Source: Trichostrongylus colubriformis (taxonomy: Eukaryota; Nematoda; Chromadorea; Rhabditida; Trichostrongylidae). From it: a stretch of 64,000 nt of DNA. The notes beneath the pieces are model-generated. The model saw nothing but the letters and a program-made list of their open reading frames with translations. It made no database searches and was not told where the DNA came from. The translations under genes and the position numbers were made by a program. The DNA is taken from NCBI GenBank assembly GCA_963978905.1, contig OZ022258.1:52250591-52314590 (forward strand), given 5' to 3'. Below, in pieces: positions 36,742-45,600 of the stretch. How positions within the stretch are numbered: position 1 is the first letter of the stretch; every line of letters starts with the position of its first letter.

Positions 36742-38281
36742 CACTGCGGTGCATAATGATAAAGCCACTCATAAATTGTTCATAAACTTTCATAGTAAGA
36801 TGTTTCTGGGAAACTTCTCAGGTATAGATTGTAGCAAATTTAATCGCGCATCTACACATAACACCAAACTTGAGCTTGAAATAACAGAACAAATTTCAAA
36901 AAAATGCAGCTTTTCCGATGGTGCAAAATGATAAAGCCACCCTAAGTTATTCCGTCGCTTCTCATCTGTATTTGCTGAAACGTTTTGCTGCGGTAATGTT
37001 TTTCTTTTTCAGGTAATGGGGAAAGGAAAACCCCTATCTGATTTCGAAAAAAGCCAAATTGTCGCAAAAAAAAGCGGAGGGATAGTCAAATCGTCAATTG
37101 CGCAAGAATTTAACCGCAGCCACACAGTTGTCGACAACTTTCTCAAGGATCCTGAACTAAGAAGAGTTCTGGGCGATCTCCTTCACTTTCCGAGAAGGAT
37201 AAGCGCCGCATTCTCAGAAAAAGTATCGAATTTCACCAAGTCAAGCTCCGATACCAGGTCTTCTTTGGAGCTAAACGTCTCTAAAACAACTGTTTTGCGG
37301 GTTCTGAAAAAAAGTGCAAGTTTATCTCGCAACAGAAAATGAGGAAAGCACCATTCATGACACGAGAACACCGCAAAAATCGAGTGCAGTTCGTCAAAAC
37401 ATGCAGCCGAGGGTCTGGAGTAAGGTAGGGTATTAGGTCGTAGAATCCTTCTTGCTTTCATATAATGTTTTTCCTCTCCAGATTGTTTTGTAAGGCTGAA
37501 GGAGACACTCCGATATTACTGGCATGATCTAAGAAAGAACAAGCTACGATTTTTGAGAAGGAATTTCAAAGGAGGGGGCGTTGTGGTGTGGGCCGCCATT
37601 TCATCGAAGAAACGTCTGAAGTTATGTTTTGTTCCTAAAAAGATGAGTTCCCCCCGTTACCAAGTGGTCATGCGCCGTGCACTTCTCCCGTTCTGGCGTG
37701 AAAATCGAAGCTGAAATCTTGTTTTCATGCAAGATAAGGGCACAGCCAGAGCACAATTGCATGGTTCAGCCGTCATTGAATAAGGCTCCTGCCCTGGCCG
37801 GCAAATAGCCCAGGCCTTAATCCGATGGAAAATGTATGGCGCTTCATGTTGCGACGGATTTATGCAGATAACAGGGAAATCCAAGGAGTTAAGGAGCTCA
37901 AAAAGGCTATAATCCACGCGTGGCACCAAGTGGACCAAGATCTTATTAATAATCTTTACATGAGTCTAGACAATCGGATTTTTCAGGTTATTCGGAGAGA
38001 AGGAAGGCCAACGGATTATTAGAGTAGCGTATTGTCCCTCTGTTGTTTACGAGTTGTTAAAATTCCTTACTGGCTTCATCATTTTGCACCATCGGAAAAG
38101 CTGCATTTTTTGAAAAAATGAAGATAAATTTGTTCTGTTATTTCAAGCTCAAGTTTGGTATTGATGTGTAGATGCGCGATCAAATTTGCTACAATCTATA
38201 CCTGAGAGGTTTCCCAGAAACATCTTACTATGAAAGTTTATGAACAATTTATGAGTGGCTTTATCATTATGCACCGCAGTG
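36742..38281 (+). mobile_element. Tc3-like DNA transposon with ~200-bp TIRs
   Basis: The 1540-bp element begins CACTGCGGTGCATAATGATA and ends with its inverse, flanked by TA (36740-36741, 38282-38283). Inverted similarity extends about 200 bp, to GATGGTGCAAAATGATAAAG at each inner edge. A broken Tc3-type transposase lies between. Intergenic between receptors C and D. Confidence 0.88.
37016..38022 (+). pseudogene. Tc3-like transposase, inactivated
   Basis: The N-terminal segment (37016-37342) has a helix-turn-helix-type DNA-binding region (LSDFEKSQIVAKKS…SIAQEFNRSHTVVDNFLKDP) and a second domain with SKTTVLRVLKKS. In other frames follow MRKAPFMTREHRKNRVQFVK, then RYYWHDLRK, RRNFKGGGVVVWAAISSKKR, a FMQD block, and PWPANSPGLNPMENVW into the C-terminus ending REGRPTDY at 38022. 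The order matches Tc3/Tc1 transposases. The SDEKKF segment with the first catalytic Asp is missing, the usual SPDLNP reads SPGLNP, and stops and frameshifts break the frame. A GTAGG…TCCAG segment at about 37425-37481 could be an intron. Confidence 0.8.
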
Positions 38282-39149
38282 TATATTAACTGACTAAGCC
38301 TAGGAATCTTATACCTTAGAGGTTTACCTAAGTGCACTCCGCTGGATCGTTATAACAAATGATACTCTATTCCATTCACTCCATTGTTAACGTATTCTTT
38401 TGCCTGCCAAGGTCTTCCATCACGTCAATATTTACTAGGAAACTGCACCATCTAGAGTTCCCATCACGCTTCTAGTCTAAAGAAGCGAAAAGGCTGAGGA
38501 AACTCGTATCTGCTCGCTCCACTGTGAACTCTGCTAGTGAGTGTACCTTTAGCCCTCTTCACGTCTCTGTGGAAGGAATATTGGTTGCAAACAGCTGCGA
38601 GAAACCATGTAGTGGGTGTTGTTCACTACTGGAACTGTAGTCTGCCACTATCCATGACGGCCAAACTGATTGAAATGAGCAGTCAGTGATAGCATGTAAC
38701 AAGTGAGCTATTTTTGCATTACAACTATTTTCAAGGTTATATGGAAGGATAGCGGAGTCATGCTGGAGCTGTGCTTGTCTGCGAAAATGTCAGTGGCCCA
38801 AAGTGGACGTCACACCTAATTGAAAAGGTCTAACCTACCATTAACGACAGTGTTCTTTCTGAAACTTGTTTTTGTGTAACACTTGGGTACACTCACAGAT
38901 TTGAGAACCGGTATTTCTTATCGCGTGATCTTTTGCGGACCCTGATTATAAAGATCATGTTTTTCTTTACGATCATTTTCTTTCCTTGTCGGGGGCACGT
39001 TACCATTGGGGCGCTACTAGCTATCCCTTCGCAAGCCATAACCCCTCCATTTCGAAGGCAACACCCTCAGTACAGTCCAGATATTGCTTTGCACTTCTTC
39101 TATTTCTCTAGCACTGGTTTTGTTTTCTGTGATTCCTTTTTTTAAGCAT

Positions 39150-39340
39150 TACGCTCGTTAACACACGCGGCGGACGACGGGGCGGAGCACTTACTCGGAG
39201 GGTTTCCTTGGCCGAGGTGTTTCCTAGCTGGATTCTCCTTTCTTCACGTGAAATTTTGCATGCGGCCCTTACTAGGCAAATACAACGTGAACATAGGATG
39301 ACAGAGGAACTCATTTTTCCGAGCATGATTTTTCTAAGTG
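39150..39340. mobile_element. Decayed half of the TTAA MITE
   Basis: TTCACGTGAAATTTTGCATG, AGGCAAATACAACGTGAACA and the terminal CTCATTTTTCCG match, in order, the right half of the 425-bp MITE at 51123-51547; the GCGGCGGACG block upstream matches its centre. The left arm is absent. Confidence 0.6.
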
Positions 39341-40547
39341 AAAATGATTGACATCGTTTACCATCACTATTTGTGAAGCATGTCACAACATCTTTGGATA
39401 AATTTGTCCTCTCAGGGAACATGAAGAACTATGATTTTGATATGGGTGTAACTCATCTCATGGGGGTGGGCACTATATGCAGTTACTGTATGGTAATTTC
39501 TCATTATTTAGATTAGCAATATGCTATTCATTTTTCCAGATAAAATAAATCAAAACTTCACTACATTTTGGACGGTAGCCGGATTCTTCTCAGATAACAA
39601 CTGACACATACACCATTAGGCTGTTCCAATCCATAGTGAAGATAAAATCCTGTTTTTTTGTTTGCTATATTTGTACTTCTGCTGTTGAGGTGCTATCAAC
39701 TAGTAACATAGGAGCAACAGCGTGCCTGTCTGGTTATTTCAGGAACCCCCGCTTCGATGAACCCCTCGCTTGGAGTCTCCCTGATTTGTTCGCTCGGGAT
39801 CCCGAACGAATTTGTTTGCAACGGATTAAGTTGCTAACAAGAAACCCCACAATTGTCGCCTCTTTACAATCTTAACTGGGGATCAGGAACTCGCGAAGGT
39901 TCTTTCGTTTACCTGCGGTGAAAACAACATTCTTGCACTACAACGTGACAACGTGTTCCATTTGGCCCTGGCATTCACCCTACCGTTTTTTTGCTCTTGC
40001 TGGCTGATGGCGCACACTCGTTTGTATTTGGATAAATAGATAAATAAGTAAATAGTGACAGGATTCGAAGATCATCTAGTAAGTTTCCCAATATTTGATA
40101 TCGGCACACAAATGTTGATGGTGCCTTTCTCCCACTTCGAGCTCGCTAACATTCATTTCATTTTCATTTCTAACATTTTCGCTGAAGATAAATTTATAAA
40201 TGAGCCAAGTAAATATTAGGTATTGGCTTAACAAGGGTCACACCACCTCTGCATTTTTACAGTGCACTAAGCTAAACAGAAATCATCAATGTCAGATCCT
40301 AATTCGCCATTTTTCGGGGTGCTATGTGGCTTTAACTGCCCGACCGATCTCCAAGAGGCGCCAAATACTCGTACGTTTCAGTGTAAATCAAGGAAAGGTG
40401 ACTCACTCGTCTTACATGATACTGAGACTACCCACCGGTATTAGGCCAGAGGAACTCCCACTTGTCTGCTTGATTGCAAATATATTGATGTTCAGTATCT
40501 GCTTCTTATTATTTTCCTGTTGTCGGGTCATAATAAAACCATGCGCG

Positions 40548-40682
40548 CATAATCCTACTATATATCATCGGCTAAGTGTGTCTGTTGGTGTGTGTGGTGT
40601 GTCTGTGTGTTAGTGTGTTTGACTGGAAATTCATATCTCGTTTTGCAGCAAAGCTGGGACCCTGAATTTTAAAGTGATACCG
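40548..40682 (+). repeat. Helitron-like 5' end fragment with one satellite unit
   Basis: CTATATATCATCGGCTAAGTGTGTCTGTTGGTG resembles, loosely, the CTATATATAAAGCAGAAG start followed by TG-rich sequence seen at 52013, 55581 and 55769. It is followed by GGAAATTCATATCTCG and GCAGCAAAGCTGGGACCC, which is one unit edge of the 145-bp tandem repeat at 52103-52800. The MITE at 40683 begins right after it. Confidence 0.5.
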
Positions 40683-40915
40683 ATTGGGCTGGCGCACACT
40701 ACTGCGCGCGTCACACATGGAAGCATGAAAAATGAGCTTGATCGATATCGATTAATGCGGTAGGACGAGATTGACGGGAGAGATTTTGTTTCCTTTTTTC
40801 CTTTTTTGCGAATTCTCTGTTTCTGCAACCCGTTCAAATGATGAGTGATCGATCGATACCGATCAAGCCCAATTAGCATGCTTCCATGTGTGACGATAGT
40901 GTGCGCCAGCCCAAT
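40683..40915. mobile_element. TIR element (GGCTGGCGCACACTA family), copy 1
   Basis: The left end ATTGGGCTGGCGCACACTAC and the right end, inverted, match for about 20 bp. They continue into TCACACATGGAAGCATG after a small gap on the right arm (GCGCGCG replaced). The centre holds GATCGATATCGAT-type palindromes. It shares its terminal sequence with 46537-46801. Confidence 0.75.
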
Positions 40916-41239
40916 AGGTGAATGTATAAGTAAATTAATAAATGAATTTATGTCAGCTAGAAGCATTAAATCCTTCAGCGTCTGGGCGAGATTTCCGTTG
41001 GTATCTCCCTCTGAGAACAGCGACACGAAAAGCAATGCGCAGGATTCAGAGATTAGGCCTCGCCTGCCAGTCTGTCGACGCAAAACAGTCTTAGCAGCGG
41101 GTGATGATCCAGTATCCTTTGAAATCCACTGTGGCCTACCACCATGTATGTTACCCCCTTTTATTTGCTTTTCCTTGTTGCAGCTGTTAAGGGGCATTTT
41201 GAATGTGCGTATCAGAGAAATTGTACGGGAATCAGAGCA

Positions 41240-41690
41240 GTCCCAGGTGTCGGGGGAAATAGCCGCCTCTGCACGACCCCGCCCTCCCTTGCGTGGACCA
41301 GAAAAGATCCCCCTTTCTGTGAACCAATACTATCCCCCCATACATGGACCAAATACGACCCCCCTTTATTGACCTCTACAATACCAGTACTGTTGCCTGA
41401 TTGTATCGCTACAATGTATTTTATTGCTATGTATTCTTACCTGAAGCGAAGGGATATTGTTCCACATTTTCCTCACACAGGTTCGCTGTAGATTATCCGT
41501 CGCTTCTCATCTGTTTGTTGAGAGTTTAGATTGTAGTGCTCATCGCTGACCTCTGCAGGTACGATCCCCCTGTTCGGTCAAATACGCCCCCGCCCCCCCC
41601 TCCCCTCCCCTGTTGGGGAATCCTCCCCAACAGGGGAGGGGGGAGGGGGGTGTACTCTGAAGGGAATCCGCCATTGGAGCTCCACTCTTG
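41240..41690 (+). repeat. Dispersed GACCCCC-rich repeat, long copy
   Basis: Runs from CCAGGTGTCGGGGGAAATAG through several GACCCC blocks, a GACCTCTACAATACCAGTA block, a TATGTATTCTTACCT block, then GCTCATCGCTGACCTCTGCA and a C-rich end. The end forms a strong hairpin at about 41601-41642 (CCCCTGTTGGGG / CCCCAACAGGGG). Part of it is repeated at 42160-42530. Confidence 0.65.
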
Positions 41691-42159
41691 CAAAGGATCA
41701 TTTGCACCACTATTAAAGCATTTGGTGTATTTTCATGGTTGAACGCTTACTGTCTCGTCATCATTTTGTGGACGCATGATGCTTTCTTTACCAGCGAGGA
41801 GCTCTATTTGTGTCTCCCAGACCCTTCTTAAAGCAATAAAATTTTTTAGAACAAATTTTACCAATGCATGAATCATGCGATCTCAAAGCAATCTTTACGC
41901 GTCATTTGATTATTTCGCTCGAATAGAATCGATGTTGTATTTGTGACTCATCGAGGGTGGGTGACCATGGCAAAGGAAAAGGTAAAATTATTGGGACCAC
42001 CCGATTACTTCTGGTATTTGTCACTTGGATTCGCTCATTGAAGTGTTTTTGAACATTATTTCAGAACAGGTATACCTGCTACTGTTAGAGACAGTGGTCA
42101 TTTCCGGAGGGGAGGTTACTCCTGAGGCAGGGCGGGGCGGCGCCGGCTATGGTTGACAG

Positions 42160-42530
42160 GACACTCCCAGGTGTCGAGGGAAATAACCTCTCCAGTATGA
42201 CCCCCCCCCCTCTTCGGAGACCGAATACTACCCTACTCTCTTTTTTTGATCTCTGCAATACCAGTAACTGTTGCCGGATCGTATATTGCAATGTGTTTTG
42301 TTACTATGTATTCTTACCTCAAGGAAAAAAAAAATAATTATTTCACATTTCGTCATACATATTCGCTGTGAAATGCCTTTCGCTTCTCATTTTCTTATTG
42401 AAGGTTTGGATTCTAGTGCTTATGGTTGTCCTCTGCACGTAAGATTCCCCTCCCCCCTCCTGTCCGGTCAATACGACCCCTTATCGAGGAATTCTCGACT
42501 CACGGAGTACCCTGATGGGGTTGTTCGCGT
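42160..42530 (+). repeat. Dispersed GACCCCC-rich repeat, long copy
   Basis: Same order of blocks as 41240-41690: CCAGGTGTCGAGGGAAATAA, GTATGACCCCCC, ACCAGTAACTGTTGCCGGAT, TATGTATTCTTACCTCAAGG, ATTCTAGTGCTTATGG, then GGTCAATACGACCCC and GGAATTCTCGACTC. It ends about 100 bp before the receptor D start. No ends or coding content identify its class. Confidence 0.65.
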
Positions 42531-42634
42531 TCACAGCATTAAACTCCTTAGCTTGATATCCAGTTTTTCGCATTGCTCTATTGTTATAACAACTTCCATG
42601 AAACCTTTATGCGATCAAATTTAGGTCAGTATTC

Positions 42635-45600
42635 ATGTACTCGCTGCCTCACCTTGTGTTTATCACTGTCCTTATAGTGCTTGCCAATTCTGTTGGATTA
42701 TTCGGCAATCTCAATGTAATCATTGCTACAATTCGTGAACCTTCGTTACGGACTAAAGGCGGTGAGTGAAAGTGTTAATTGCTTAGTGTTTAGAAATGGA
42801 TTCAGTTGGAAAGAAAAAAAGTCGGTGGTGTTATCTGCACTCTTTGATACTTGGCGGGAGGGCTCGCTCCGCCCACTTCACATCACCGCACCGTCGCGAC
42901 GGGGTGGGGGAAATACGCCAAAAAATCGCGTCAGCGGCATCGCACTCGCGGCGCCACCAGTACGACATGCGAATCGATTTTGCCCTTGAGAGCCCGGCAG
43001 AGCGTGGCTGCGTCACTTCTGCACTCCACCCATGCCACACTGCCTCCTCCAGCCACGCCACCCTGCCTCCTCCATCTTTGCCACACTGTCTCGCTTGAAG
43101 GCTGCCAGTACTGCACTCGCACCCGCCGCGCTGCTCACCGCCGGCGGCCACGCGATTTTTTGGCGTATTTCCCCCCACCCGTCGCGACCAGTGCTTACTG
43201 ACCCTCCTGTAAATACGCTTTTTTTAGGGTACCTGATGTCAATCCTTTGTTTTCTTCAAATTATCTGTTTACTATCTGAACTCGGTAATCTTCGTGTATA
43301 TTGGAGGTGTGCTTTCGTAATAAATAATACTTTGCGTCATAAGAAGATTGAGTTTTCAGTAGAATGGTTATGGATAAAGAATTGTGTTTCCGTATGATCG
43401 CAGTATATTTGTTTTCGTTTATTGCTCAATCTGTCATGTATTTCATCTTATCACTGGATATGTTGATTGCTGTTTTGGCTCCTCTAAAGTAGGTAATCGT
43501 TTTCTTCCCTTGAATGCATTGGTACGCGGATAAATGCCATATGATGACGTAAGGCCGCGGTCATACTCACCGCCAGCAGGGCGTGGCTGCGTTCACAAGC
43601 AGCGAGGAGAGTGGCAAGGGGGAGGTGCAGAGATGACTCAGGCAACAAGGCAGGGTGGCATAGGCGAAGACGCAGAGATACGCAGCCGTGCCCTGCCGCC
43701 GGCACCGCAAAGCATGACCGCGGCCTAAGGCAGACGAAATATTGATCGAACAATGCTCCAACCCTCTAAGGTAACTGATGCCTCATATTACAAAAAAACG
43801 TAACTGGTAAAAGAAGAAACCTTTTCACTGTCATAAAGTATAAAGGATAAAGTTTTTGGCGTTAATCAATCCCTCCTGTGGGATGCGCCGCACATTCTAG
43901 TTCCATTCCGTGATGGCTGGTGAATGTGATGTGGCCTATACAATGAATTGCGGTGGCCAGCCGATGTACAAGTCAGTGCTTTCATCCTCCCAGACGGTCT
44001 GGTACCAATTGATCGACCCCGGAGGGTTGGAAAGCTTCGTTGGCCTGGGCGGGCGTTGATGCGGGATTTGATCCCCGCACCATGAGAGTGGGGTGCGCGC
44101 CACCTGTCACTACACCACCTCCCACTGTCATATAATCGACAAAATAATCATCGGAACACGTTTACCCATACTAACACTAGACTAAAGTAAATCTAAACAA
44201 ATAGGTAAAAGGAAACTTTCAAGAAGTTCATTTGATGAAGAATTTGCAACACATTCCATAATGAGTTGTTTGTCAGCGAAGCCTCACTACTCTCAGATTC
44301 TCTAACAAGATAATTTCCCTGAAATACTGCACAAATTTCAGGCATAAGATATGGCCGACAAAACCGTATGTTTTTCTGATGTGTCTACCACCAGCTGTGA
44401 TAGCTTGTTTCGCATTCGTATCGTCTTGTTATCGGAACAGTAACGTTAATATGACTTGCAGGCCTGCAACTGGTAAGATTCAAGCTAACAAGGACTAGCA
44501 ATCAACAGAAGGCACATGAATTCTAGAATTTTACCGCTAAATCTACACCAGTGGATAATTAAATAGGCGACATGCATTTTACCTCCACTTATGATTAGAG
44601 TTGTAGTTCCATTTGTATTCAAACTTGGGCCATACGGGTGTGTGCACCTATGACAGAAAATCGCGTAGCCGCGCTCGACGACGCGGCTCGGCGGGTGCGA
44701 GTACCAGTGGCAGGGCATGGCAGCCTTCAAGCGAGGCAGTGTAGCATGGGTGGAGGAGCAGTGTGGCATGGGTGGAAGCGCAGCGGTGACGCAGCCACGC
44801 TCTGCCGGGCTCTCAAGAGCAATCGATTCGGCAAGTCGTACTGGTGGCGCCACGAGTGCGACGCCGCGAAGCGATTTTCTGTCATAAGTACACACACCTG
44901 GGCCATACAATAACTTTTGGGGACCAATCAATGAGCGGTTCAATGTTTCTACTCTCACCCTCCCCCCTCCCCCAGAGAGTCTGTTACCAACTAACCTATC
45001 TCGGAGAGATAGAGCGGGTTCGGTTTTCCTGAGTGGGCAATGATGTGGGATCGGTCAAAGCGCCATGCGATAGGGATCGGCTCCATTTTTCACTAGAGTG
45101 TATCTGGATAATTAGATAATTATAACTTATACGTCTAATCGACCTTTTCAGCCATCGTTCACCATGTCGTCCAGGCGTATACAATTATTGTGATGATAAT
45201 TAATACAGCAGCTGTAGCTATGATTCTCAGCTTAGCATTTCTTGCTAATAAAAAAGGTACGCTTGCCAAACAAAGATCTATCAAAAATTTGATTACCATG
45301 CCTTTTTATTATATCGTTGGCTTCCGATGGGTGTATAGCCACAGGTGACAACGTAACGAAATTTCCGCTCATCCCGCGCGATGCCTTTGCACGGCAATAG
45401 AGACCATTTTGAACGCTTCTCCAATCCCACGTAGGAAATAAAAAATTTTCTGCTACGTGGCATTCTAATACACCTGTAATATCGTTGATTTCATGTCGAT
45501 TCTAATTATTTACAGAGAAAGGGATGAGAGACCGACATCGAAGTGTGGATAGCGATGCTTCGTCCGTAACGGCCCGTAATAGGGTGCGCACTGAACTATT

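Larger units (their letters stand above)
33720..42634. other. Intergenic spacer between receptors C and D
   Basis: An 8.9-kb spacer with no recognised functional gene. It holds a long hairpin (34789-34830), MITE copies (35511-35684, 39150-39340, 40683-40915), a Tc3-like transposon (36742-38281) and two long C-rich repeats (41240-41690, 42160-42530). AATAAA at 33884-33889 is the probable poly(A) signal of receptor C. Stretches 33890-34780, 34840-35500, 35690-36740, 38290-39140 and 39350-40540 show nothing I can support. Confidence 0.45.

Noticed and set aside
42796..43397. Overlapping 100-121-codon frames on both strands in receptor D intron 1
   Set aside because: They lie in GC-rich MITE arms and core; the apparent protein is composition-driven. 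The real exon here is only 43228-43306.
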